Both the position numbers and the translations under genes were made by a program. Positions 13,128-24,933 of a DNA stretch of 64,000 bases are shown here, piece after piece. The stretch is from Trichoplax adhaerens. Its lineage: Eukaryota; Placozoa; Uniplacotomia; Trichoplacea; Trichoplacidae. The notes under the pieces were generated by a model. It did not search any database and was not told the DNA's origin. It saw nothing but the letters and a program-made list of their open reading frames with translations. The stretch lies in assembly GCF_000150275.1 (NCBI RefSeq), contig NW_002060947.1, positions 852,695-916,694 of the forward strand, read 5' to 3'. The number at the start of each line of letters is the position of its first letter. The first letter of the stretch is position 1.

Positions 13128-13620
13128 TACTGTACAAGTACTGTGTACAGTAGGTAGGTACTCATTAGGTACTGTACTGTACTGTACACTGTGTTCAGTA
13201 CATACAGTACTGTACATTGTCAGACTCAGCCAACCGTGGACTTTCTGGCGAATCCGTAAAGAGTTAGTCGATGTCTGCTCCAGCCTAGGCATCCATTTTT
13301 TTTTAGTTGTTCAATCTTGCCCCCAACTGAGTTTCTGATACAATGGTATACCGTTAGTTTACTCATAGCTCAGCAATAAAGTACTACTATACCGTCGATA
13401 GTCAATCTTGGAGTTAATAATTCCATGTTACTGTAGAAAGTGAAGCTTCTAGCAATCAAACTGACAAGTTGTCATTCGCACTGGATGACGTCACTCTCGC
13501 CTTGTACAACATCGTACTTGTACAGTAAAGTAACGTGTACTGTACACTGTACACTGTACACTGTACACTGTACACTACTGTAAACTTCAGACTCCACTAC
13601 TAGACTGGTACAGTACAATG
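13128..13620. repeat. Clusters of palindromic TACTGTACAGTA-type repeats
   Basis: Two clusters, 13128-13217 and 13505-13620, are made of overlapping copies of ACTGTACAGT-like words. The second includes a short tandem array with unit ACTGTAC at about 13535-13578. The words are self-complementary, so single strands can fold. Apparent ORFs across them (rich in Tyr-Ser-Thr-Val-Gln) are by-products of the repeat and were not called. Confidence 0.75.
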
Positions 13621-13962
13621 TGTAACACGGAGTTTTGTAGATGAAGATCACTGAAATCATCGTTTGCTTAGTGTTTCTTTTTCAGGCATCCAAGGTAGAA
13701 GACATTGATGTCCACTACATCTCCAAACGTCAGTAAGGCTTTGCTGTACTTCATGTCGAAGCGACCGTGCATTTCATATATTATATCAGCAATGATAAAA
13801 TCGGTGGCAATCGCATCATTGTTAAGACTATGTAAATATCAAACTTTGCACTTTAGGAGAAGTTGCATGTAAGGGATTGAAATGGAGTTTTACAGTACTG
13901 TAGTATGCCATTTGCTGAGAACTGGTTTCACCAATGAATACTATAATGTATACAGTATTCTA

Positions 13963-14345
13963 TTGCAGGCTAAAATTTAGAGGTAAAAGCCAAGGCATAA
14001 ACCTTTAAACATCCTAATAAAGCGGTTAGTGACTACAGGCTGAAATTTAAAGGTATAAGCCAAGGCATAAACCTTTAAACATCCTAATAAAACGTTTCCT
14101 TACTACAATACACAAGTAATATGTAAACAGTACGAATTTCATTTCATTGCACACAATATCTTATTACAGCCTGGAGTTTAGACTTGCAAATTGAGTCGTC
14201 AACCTCGGAATATCGTAGTAGAAATACTGGTTACTAAGCAAATTGTAAGAACTGGAAGTAGTACAAATTTCATCGCATACAAGAGTCTACTACAGCTTGG
14301 AATTTAAACATGCAAGCTAAGGCATTAACCTCTAAGCATCGTAGT
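13963..14345. repeat. Short-period duplication, two close and two diverged copies
   Basis: A unit of about 70 bp beginning near GGCTAAAATTTAGAGG (13969) is followed directly by a near-identical copy at about 14039-14105; both share AAGCCAAGGCATAAACC. Two more diverged copies occur at about 14167-14220 and 14295-14345 (AAGCTAAGGCATTAACC). Each copy is preceded by a CTACAG- or TTGCAG-like word. No coding potential is evident. Confidence 0.7.
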
Positions 14346-15838
14346 ATGGTAAATCGCAATAACGACTGCAAGTAATCCGTGCTACTGTAATATGCATTTC
14401 GTTTCAATCTATGTCGTATTGCATTATAAAGTTGACAACCTCAAAAGAATCCTTGTCCTCATTACTGTCCTAAATACTGGCACAATATGCAATTTTACCT
14501 GGCTAATGATTCTTAGCGATACTCCAAGTTACGGATAGATGTAAATATCCAAAACAGACTGGCGTAAAAATGCTAGGAAGAAGAATTGTAGTGATAGGGC
14601 TGGCGTTCTCAGCAATTAGCGCCTATCTGTTGTGCATATCTAGACTACATCATTTGAACTATTTGAAGGTTTGCGTTATGCTAGACCATAATCAATGCCA
14701 TAAGGTAGTCATTCTAAATGATTTATACTACCATCTGTTACCCTAGTAAAGTAGCAATTATCCTAGAAACATCCCGTTTGACCCCTTCTCCTATATGTAT
14801 ATTCAGATATTCCACAATGAAAATTGCTTATACAGGTAAAATCTAGATTGTTACTACAACATTCATACCAGGAAGCAAATGCTATACAAATCTAATAATA
14901 CTTTTACATCAGCGAATAAGGTTAACCACGACCGATTTATTATAGGCTTGTATCGCATACAAAATCAAATCAATCATGGTAAATACAATTGTTTAGCAGG
15001 TAACTGCATATTTATAAATGAGTGTAATCTTGCTTTCCTGCGCTACTAGTAATTCGAGAATGGTACAATAAGGAAGGTGTGAGTGAAATGCTAGATAGCT
15101 ATTGATATTACTCTGGTACCCGATCTACATTGGTATGTGCGATTATAACAGCTTTGCGGAGCCTGAATCTACTAATAGTACTGCTTATAATAAATTAATT
15201 AATGATTGAATCGCGAAAGATACATCTATGTACTGTATGCCCCTGCAAACTATAAATTACACTGGCATTTGAAGTTAGAAATACATCAAAGCAACACTGT
15301 CAATTTTATAGCATTACGGTACATCAATATAACACAATTTATAGAATATAATGAAAAGAAATAAAGCATTATCAATACTGATTAAATATCTATCAATCTC
15401 TCTCGATATATTTATCTATCGGTAAGAAATGTATCAAATCTTTAAAGAAATCATTAAAGTCAATAATGTTGTTTTATCGTGAAGTTCCAAATGATCTAAA
15501 ACAGCCTTTAAATTACGCAATTGCAGCTATTAGCCACAATACTATCATCTTCGATGAACTAAAGCTACTACTCCAATAAGATGATAACTTAAATATACTG
15601 TATCATCCAGATATCATAAAACTGTGGATCAATCAAGTTGAAAATTATACAACTAAATTCAAGAGAAAAGTATCGGCGGATAAGATTGTTCTTTTTGAGC
15701 AAACAAATAATCGAAATCAATAAATTTCTAGCATGACTGGATCAATATTAAGCGGCTAATTTACAGCATATTAAAGCAACTCGAATCTTATTAAGATAAT
15801 AATTTTTCATTCCATTTCCGCAGATATCCCATTTACGA
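14346..15838. other. Spacer, no gene seen
   Basis: AT-rich sequence with stops in all frames and no exon supported by splice signals plus protein similarity. Confidence 0.5.
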
Positions 15839-17892
15839 TCAAATAATTGTACATTCTCCTAAAACAGAATAGCAAATATAACAATCATTCCGCAATCAGC
15901 TACGCTCTATAGACTTGAGATGCGAAACATGAATGCGTTTGTAAAGCTGATACCATGACGGTAGCTACTGCACTTACCCTTCGGTTTACCACCAAGATAT
16001 TTAATAGTTTTTCTATCTTTCCCTTTTTTTGCTATATTCAATGGAATTAAATTACGCTAGATCGATGAAAGAAACAAATAAAGAAAAATGAATACTCAAC
16101 CACATCTACCAGCACTGATCAGATCGTGATGTATTGCTAACCTGATTGAGGATACTCGAATCTGCTCCGTTCTCCAAGAGTATTAATATACTTTCATGGC
16201 AATTATGTTGAGTAGCTACATGTAACGGAGTATCGCCATACTACCGGGATGAGATATTTCAATGAGATTTCAGTTATAAGCTGACTGCAGTACGATATTA
16301 TATATATGATATGTAATATTTTGATAACATAATTACGGCTTGAGAGAACGAGCGAAATTTCGAATAACTGTAAATTTTATTACTTGAAATGAATAAAACT
16401 TACATTATCTTGATGATTAACAGCAGCTCCTTGTCGCAATAACCATAAAGCTATGTTATCATGTCCAAAACGGACTGCTTCATGTAAGGGTGTTTGCCCT
16501 TGCTTCATTAGATGATAGTACCCGATCCAAAATAAAATAAATAAATAAAAAGATCGCCGAAGTATACCATTATTAATCAATTTATAAAGCTAAGCATGTT
16601 ATAAACTTTTATTAGATACTAATTATAAATGAAGCTATCTTATTAGTAATAACGCTATTAGGGTCATTCGTTAGCTATTAGCAGCACCAACCATGTTTTC
16701 TGGACTAACGGAGGCACCGAACTCACGCAGTTTTTTCACACAATATAAATTTCCTTCAACAGCAGCATAATGTATCGGTCTTTCCTCTAATTTCTAGAAC
16801 AAATAGTTTGGTACGTTATATCGACCAATTTCATCCTTTACATAACTTGATTTGATTTTGAGACAATATAAATAGTTTCTTGTATGAACTCCTCATTTGC
16901 ACCCGTACAAATGTGAATAATCTTACATCAAGTATGCATGTAAGATTGAAACAGTCAACATGAAAAAAGGCGCTCGCGAATTTTAAAGTGATTACAACCA
17001 TTTTATTTAATTGAACGACTTCATTAGACAATAATTTACTATCACGAATACTACTTTAATTTTGCAGAAGCTTACATTGGCTATGTTTGGATCAGCTCCA
17101 TTCTTTAGCAATAATGTTAACGCATCACCTTCTCCTTTCCAGGCGGCAATATGTAAGGCAGTAGAATTTTCTTTCTGTAGAATAGCATTTAACGTTTATA
17201 CACAGGTGTATTCGTACTATTAGTAATACGATATATGATCCGATATTGTATAATCTAAGATAATAGTAATCTACTTGTTACTATTTATTACCACCCGGAT
17301 GATTCTTAGTCTAGGTATTAAAAGTCATAATTATTCATGCACGCATGAAATCTTCTCACATTAACTAACTATTAAAGCTTATTACTTTAGCTCCCATCTT
17401 TAGCGATAGCATAATTCAACAGATTTCATGTAACTATCAGAAGATAACTATTAAGCAGTGATACTCTTTTCGGCTTTTTCAGTGAAAAAAGTAAAAATGC
17501 TTTCATTTTTAAACCGATATTTGGCAAAAAATATCGGTATTTGAAAAACAGAATTTTATCGCACGATTAAGAGATCATTGTTGTAATATACGATTGGTGA
17601 ATTAAAATCTATAAACATTTATAAATCATGTCTATAAAATAATCTGTAAAATCAAATCTAATATTTGCTAGATGAAGATGTAATAATATCAAAGCGGCTT
17701 AGCAGAGCTACTCCGACTTTATCATAAACTATAACGGATAATGATACCACCTTTCACTTTATTCCTTACCACGAAAATGCCATCGACCTGGTCTATCATT
17801 TCTTGGCGTATATCAATTATATTCCGATATCTTTCTAAGAGCTGCACATTTTTTCTTTTTGCCGCCTCATATATAGTTGCTGTTGTTATAAT
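15839..17892 (-). CDS. Ankyrin-repeat protein, 5' end unresolved
   Basis: Exons on the minus strand: 17770-17892, 17076-17174, 16692-16793, 16404-16502, 16142-16240, 15978-16056, 15839-15858. Four of them each encode one ankyrin repeat, with the TPLH/TALH-type turn, the helix pair and a closing GAD or GA turn (STALHIAAWKG...GADPN, RPIHYAAVEG, QTPLHEAVRFGH, DTPLHVATQHN). Three are exactly 99 nt, i.e. 33 residues, and the last two exons together also make 99 nt including a TGA stop. The 17770-17892 exon (YEAAKRKNVQLLERY...) looks like a degenerate first repeat or helical cap. The start codon was not located. The 16692 donor (GTTGGT) is weak. Ankyrin repeats bind proteins; no partner or enzymatic domain can be read, so no function is assigned. 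Confidence 0.72.
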
Positions 17893-20800
17893 CTAAAAGA
17901 TAGCGTTCAATATAAAAGCTATAAAAACTAGTGTTACAACTTCCAAATTTTGTAACAAGTACTAGATCTGCACTCAGCAAGGAGACCCAGTAATTAAGTT
18001 GAAGAACTAACTTTACTGTTAAAATGAAGAGTTTATATACTTTCTTTATTGTGACCTTTGATCTACTGACGTAGATCACAAGATCATCACTAACAGAAAG
18101 GTTTCTCTAGTTTAGTCATTACGAATAGGCTATAATGCCAAGTATGGCAACATGAGAATACATATATAGATAACCTTAATATAGTACCATAACTACATCT
18201 ATATACGCCTGACGTGATAATATCGTGATATTTAACCATGAATCTATAGTATTCGTGGATATCATAACGATCATTTCAGACATTACTAACAATCGGTAGT
18301 ACTGCTATAGTTAATTTAAACGAAATCATTTACAGAATTGAAGAGGATTCGTACAATGTACAAAGTAACGGTGTTGTAAAATGTGACATATTTTAGATCT
18401 ATTATAATTAATAATTGTCAAACCCCGTAGAAGGTGGATAAAAATGCATTTAGTGGGTAAATGCACTAGTTATAATAACATTAAGCTTTCCAACAACATC
18501 TGTAAGTCTAGATGTCAGTTGTATTATTATGATTTATTACTTTATATCATTTTACATTTTAGACGGTAGAATCATAACTTCTGTGTCTAGGTTCAGTGCT
18601 TTATTTTTCTGTTCAGTAAAATCTTACTGATCGTAAATAATTCAAGCAAGATTCTAAGCCAAAAATTCTTTACCGATTAGATGGAAAAGGTAAATAAAAT
18701 GTTAAAGATTCCTGTATCGTGCCATGAAGTAATTAAGATTTACAACCATTCTGGCATAGCTATTTTGCATTTCAAGGAATATAGCCATAATTCAAATTCA
18801 TGACTGCTGCGTATTGTTTTACTAACGAATATTACAGTATACCAGTACAGTAGTATTTCTATCAATTAAAGCTTTAAGCAACACGAAGGATAGTTAGAAT
18901 AGCATAACTATCCGATATCTGCGATATTAACCTACGATTTGGTTACGTATCTCATAAATGATTTATAAGCTATACGTTGTTTTCAGAAATCATTTATATG
19001 AATTCTTAAGCTCATGTTCTGATTCAATAATGAAGTGTTTGGTACCGGGGTAACAAGGTTAACAGAAGATGACTTCAATTCCTAACATTTAAGTTAATTC
19101 TAGAAATCTGTTACACATTACAGACCCAATATTTAACGAATAGAAAGGGAGAGAATCTAAGAAATAGTTTGAAACATTAAGATAATTACCATACTAGGTA
19201 CCGTAACGTAATCTTGAAATAGCAAGATTTAGATAAAATCTTTTATATCTACTGATACTGCATGTAAGCAGTTTGTTATATTGTACAAATGATATCTGAA
19301 TCCTTGTGTTAGTTATCATTTTAGTTTCATAAATGCTATATTATTAGATCAATAAAGCTAAACGTTGTGAAAGTACAAGGACAGTTAAATTTAAACTGAT
19401 CTAATGTGTTAGATGCCATTATAACTATATCACTTAGATCTAACTATTGACAGTCAGATTTGTCATGCTCCAATAAAGAAAGAAAGAGTTGAGAGCCGTT
19501 ATCTAAAATAAGGCTCCATGTTTCTAAACTGATGTAGAGGTACAAATGGAGAATGATCCACGAACAGCATAACACATTCGTGAGCAAAGCAAGTCGGAAT
19601 TGCTACATAAGTCTTATTACTACTTTATAACAATATTTGGCTTGAGTACATCAATATCATTACAAGAATTAGCTAAGGATATGCAGTATTCCCTTCTGCT
19701 CATATAGTCAAACTGTTTATGATTAAGTTGGCACGATAAAACTTTTTATTATCTTTGATGTTCGGAAGACATTAAGAGAGTAGCATCTTTTACCAGCTAA
19801 ATTATAATTTTCGATGGGTGTATCAAAGTTAACATAATCAATCCAGGTTATATTTTAAGAGCTTTAAAAATGCATATAGCTAACCTGACTTTTGGACATG
19901 TTTGGTGACGTTGGTGTTGAACTACCGCTACCAATTAATGGATAGTGAAATATAAGAAATCATCAGATTCTATACAATATTGACCTTAAACTAAATCCTC
20001 TTGACAAGGGCCGTAAAAAAATTATTTTCTGACTCGAACAGTACTTATTATATTATAAATCTAAATACTAGGCTATAGTTGTGATCCTATTAATCCAGTG
20101 TTATTCTTTCTATGCTGTCAATACTATAACAACCACCTTAAGTACAGTAGAGTCAAAATATTACTTTTAGACTGAGCTAGCTGATAGATTAATATCTATA
20201 AATTAATATAAACGGCAGGCTGCAAGGGCAGGTAAGTAGTTTTTCTCTCGATAGATCGAACACTACGCGTGCTAAGGAAAGAACAATCAGGCCTGAAATC
20301 TATTGTTATTATCTCGAACAGTTAAGCTAGAATTTAATAGGCTGCTTGTATAATAAACAATGAGATGGTAACAATAGTTCAGTAGAATTGTCATATGCTG
20401 ACTACCATTTTTGGATATAGAATCGATGGGAAAATGCAAAATTTTATAGCTGTTTAAGCATTCTTGCATGGCTCTATTTTAATAATCCGTGGTTGACGGA
20501 TCGAGAAATCGAAGCTTAATATTATCAACTTAAATAGATTCATGACAAGGCAAATTCATTGAAGCGGTAATTATCCAAACTTGATCTTAGATATTTAATT
20601 AATGGAGATGATAATGTACATTGGTATAAAGTTTGAGGTAAATATAATAAAATAATATTATTACGTTACTAGCATACATGAAAGCAGTTAATATACAGTA
20701 TGCGAATTTAGTTACTATAGCATGATAATGAAATAGGAACTAATTTAATTATAGATAATTGTACTGTAGTCGTATCCATCATTTAGCTGATTAGTAGTGT

Positions 20801-22120
20801 AATGTTCATGCGGCAATTTATCAAGTCTAATTGCTATAAAAATATCCATTATGTTTGCAAATGATCATTTAATAAGGATAAAGTACAAATGAGCTTGGAT
20901 CGTATCAGCCTAGGATTTGGCCTTTATCATACACCACAATTAATTCGTGCATTAGCTTAATTTAATAAATTAAATCGTTCGTTACTAGCCCTGCACGTAC
21001 TTCCCCTACATTACTATGCTGCGCTGCACTATACGGAAATAGTAAAAGTACTATATATCGATGCGCATTAGTACCTTAGCGAATACACTGCACTATAAAT
21101 AAATACTGTACAATTATTGAATATTTTCGAAACTTATTTAACTGAAGTGGCCTTTTTCTTTTTGTCATTTAACTACTTAACTGTACATTAAGATACATTG
21201 AGATTTCAATGGTAGGTCATAACAGCCAAAATTCGAGCATTTAATTGACATAGTTTCATACAAGAATTGCTAGCTAATACAGGAGTAGCTGTGTAATATA
21301 CATGCAATTAAAACAAAATCCGTTCTAGAGTCATTGTTTAGAGAATAACGAAAGATAGAGCATAATCTCTGATTAAATTATTGAATAATATTACTGACTA
21401 TACGGTACATTATCGCAGCTTTTCAAATTTAATAATTTAATTCTGCGTTTACTACATTTAAGCAATAGGATCTAGATATATTTTTGACCACATCATTTCG
21501 CTATTTAAAACCCAATAGTAAATATCTTCAATTAATTAACGACAAACTATTCAATTGTACTATGAACATACAAAAATTAACAAGGAAAATATCACAAGTG
21601 AATTGCCTATGTAATACACTAATTATATTCAAAAGTATATAGAGAAGCTATACTATACATTACGGCCTGTAATTTTTTAGACCGTTGACGATAGTAAAAT
21701 GTCGAGGTCACAAAGACATCTCAAAGAAAACCACCATACACAATTTCTATTACAAGGGTATGATGAGCTAGTAAAATAAAATTGAATCGGGCGATTTTCA
21801 GATTACTTTACATTTGCAACCGTATTGATGTATACTGTATACTTTACTGCTGGTATGTATGAACTCAGTATGCGCTATAATCAATCATTGTCTATTTTCA
21901 GAGTATTCATAACTTGCATGCAGTAACTATAATAACATGAACAGTAGTTGCACTATGACAGTATATTAAATAACGAATTGGTATTCAGTCTAATTTTAGC
22001 GTAGTTCTCCGCATTAAAATTACCATAAGCAGTACCGCACACAGTAGGGCACCGCAGATATTTAGGCAATTGTTGTAATTTCAGCTAATAAAAATTTTTC
22101 TTTTCCGGCAATATGCTAAT
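17893..22120. other. 4.2 kb with no recognisable gene
   Basis: AT-rich DNA with only short chance ORFs. The 5' exon(s) of the ankyrin gene at 15.8-17.9 kb and the 3' UTR of cyclin A presumably lie in here, but neither can be drawn from the sequence. Confidence 0.5.
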
Positions 22121-24933
22121 CTAGATCGGAGCGCTAATTGGTGGTTTAAGTAATGAAACCCTGTGATGCCTTAAAGCCGAATCGAATAATCACGGTTAAA
22201 AAATGTAATATTTTCACAATACAACATTATCTTGTCAACCTCTTAAATTTAGTGATGATTATACTTACCGAGGAGATTTGTATTTCTCTACAACCGCGCG
22301 TTGAGGCTGAGTATGAGCCAATCGAAACGCTTCAAATATTCTATTTAAACAAGGTGAAACTTGTTGCCATTGGTAATTGGTATAAGTTGATAATTCTTGT
22401 GGCTATTTGGTTTTATGAGATCGATTAATAATAACTTTATTAGTATCCAATACTTTGATGGTAAGACACAATACAGTACGGCATATTCATTCATACAAAC
22501 CCAATATTTCAATTTAAACGTATGCAAAGCCAAAGAAACGGCTGATACAGCAATCAATGACGGCATAAATTGTAAGAAGCCATAATCTTTGAGCGTTAAT
22601 TCCGTCAAGTACTAAATTCGCGTTTGTTGATACGTGAGTAACTTGCATTGAGATCAGCCGAGAGTAATGATTCAAATACACATATATCAGTGCTTACCAT
22701 AGATAACTCACGAATTTCGCTATCTAATCCAGCTTCACTACCGTAACGCTCCAAGAAATCGACGGCTGTAGGACTTGATAAGTTAAAGGAAAGGACCTTT
22801 AACATAAGTGATTCCATTTTTAAAACCTAAAAGGAAAGGATCATAATAGTGACTTTTTAATAACTACAGTGATAAAAGCGATCAGTAGGTACCTTATCAT
22901 ATTGTACGAATACTCTTTGAATGGAGGAAGCTAACCTGTTTTATATTATATGTATCGTCGGTGATGTACGCAAATTCTGCGCAATCTGGTGGATATATTT
23001 CTTGAAATTTACTATAATATCCAAAAGAATAGGGAAAAAAAAGAAGCAACAAGAAAAACGTTCTTTCGTCATTTATAAATCTATACTGAGATGACAAATA
23101 TTCGATTCAACAAAATATCTTAGCAACTGCTAATCTAATAAATGGCAATTTTAAGACTTGATAGCAAAACATTGCTATCTATAATCAATGGAAAGAAACA
23201 ATCGGTACGCTGCTATAAATAAGGCTGCTGTGCCAACCAATTGTAATTTACTACGTCGAACAGACATAGCCGATAAAAAGCGGTCAATGTATGATATTGC
23301 CAAATATAAAGTTCTCTCCCTTAATTTATATTCTTCGCTGACTTCAACTAACCAATCTACCAAGATTGATCTCATTGTGCCATTGACGTCACATTGCCTT
23401 TCCATGTAATCGTATTTAGGCCGATGAAAGTACTATAAAAGTTTATGTAGCAAATCAAAGTATACTGATTTAAAATAATTTGAAGCCTTCATAAAAGTAA
23501 TTATAGTTCTTAAAGTAACAGCTTCATTCATTACATTAACCTAAAAGCTATAACAACATCTGAATTTAAAAACGATTCTAAAGTAATACCTCTGCTTTTC
23601 GTAAATACGAATGGATGTCGTCTGCATAGACATCTACGTCAAGTACGGAAGTTGCCTTCCTCTTATTACTCTGTGGCTTTTCAACACTTTCAGACGAGAC
23701 ATTGCGATCTGGGCTAACAACCATCGGAGATTCTACGACAGTATATTCACCGATTAAAAACATTTGAAAGATTTCAAAAACAGTACGTAAGTATCAAGTT
23801 AAAAATTTAACGATCGCAAGATTGTAGTTTAGTTCCATACAGATTTTACTGCGGATAGCAAGACAAAACTGACTAGACCAGAAAAATACTGGAGGAATTA
23901 TAAAACACAAGCAGTTAAACTACTGTAGAACAGAGGCGTAGCTATACAACAGGCCATATCGAATAATGTATCAATTAGAAATTTTTGAAGGTTACACCTC
24001 GATGAGGACATTCACCTGCATTGGGAGCTTCCGGCGGTGGAATAGATGCCAGTGAAGGTTTCAGTTTCATCACAGCAACATCCATGCTAGTCACTGTTTT
24101 GGTAGATTCTTTTTGAGCGGCAAGATCTACGACCTTAGCCGATGATTGGTTTTGATCGACAATACAGAGTGGTTTGGGAGCTAAGGGTAAACACGGTTCT
24201 ATCTTAACTGGCTGCATTTGAGGCAAGATATTTTCTTTATTAAATGATTTCTGTTGCTGAGAGCGCAAGCCTTCTGTCGCCATTACTGGTTTGTGCTTGT
24301 GTTGAGATTGATTGATTAGAGAATAGGATATGTCGTCATCGACGAATATACGAAAAGTTTTCTGGGTTTGAGGTACGGTCGGTCCTAACTTGTTCGTATG
24401 CAACTGCAAATTTGGCACGTTTTCTTTGTTACTCATTCCTTGAGACTGCGTTGAAATACTCACTTCATTGCCAAGATTATTTACTTTACCAGAAAGAAAG
24501 GACTGAAAATAATAGAAGAAACGCATTGATTAATTATCTATAAGGGCTTAACCAATACAACTACTTCAAAGTAAGATTCGCAGCGTGATATAATTTTATA
24601 CCACTTTATTACAGAATAACGTAAGTATGCACATACCATATACTGTAGAGTACATAAAAAAGCAATAACCAATTTTTTATAGCAATTATTACTAAACGAG
24701 TGTAATCTGCTCGCGCAATATTTCATTGGTATCAACCAAGGGACAGAAAGATTGCTATATTCAACACTGTGTTATACCTGATTATTAATTTCTGGTTGTT
24801 TGTTCGACTTGAAAGCAGCTAAAGGTTGTCGATTCTTTTGCTGCTGTTGCTGCTTGATTATTGCGCATGTGGCAGAATCATCACGACGCATTCTTTTCAC
24901 TTCCTTGAATCCGTAAGAGACTTCTTGATCCAT
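22121..24933 (-). CDS. CCNA: Cyclin A
   Basis: Cyclin A activates CDK1/CDK2 in S phase and early mitosis. Nine exons on the minus strand: 24778-24933, 23998-24502, 23590-23732, 23209-23432, 22936-23011, 22698-22826, 22501-22611, 22269-22402, 22121-22169; they sum to 509 codons with stop. The N-terminal half is low complexity and carries APC/C degrons: a D-box [10 protein letters not shown] (residues 35-44) and two KEN boxes (78-80 and 141-143). The first cyclin fold starts near residue 250 and has the MRAIL-type patch MRSIL (288-292), [12 protein letters not shown] and FQEIYPP. The second fold includes [15 protein letters not shown] and ends [17 protein letters not shown], typical of the cyclin A C-terminus. 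Start chosen at the ATG opening exon 1. At 508 aa it is longer than human cyclin A2 because of the N-terminal region. All exon phases agree. Confidence 0.95.

Noticed and set aside
13111..13338. Plus- and minus-strand ORFs across the GTAC repeats (also 13472-13660 and 27875-28406)
   Set aside because: They are frames of a self-complementary repeat, giving Tyr/Ser/Thr/Val/Gln strings on both strands.
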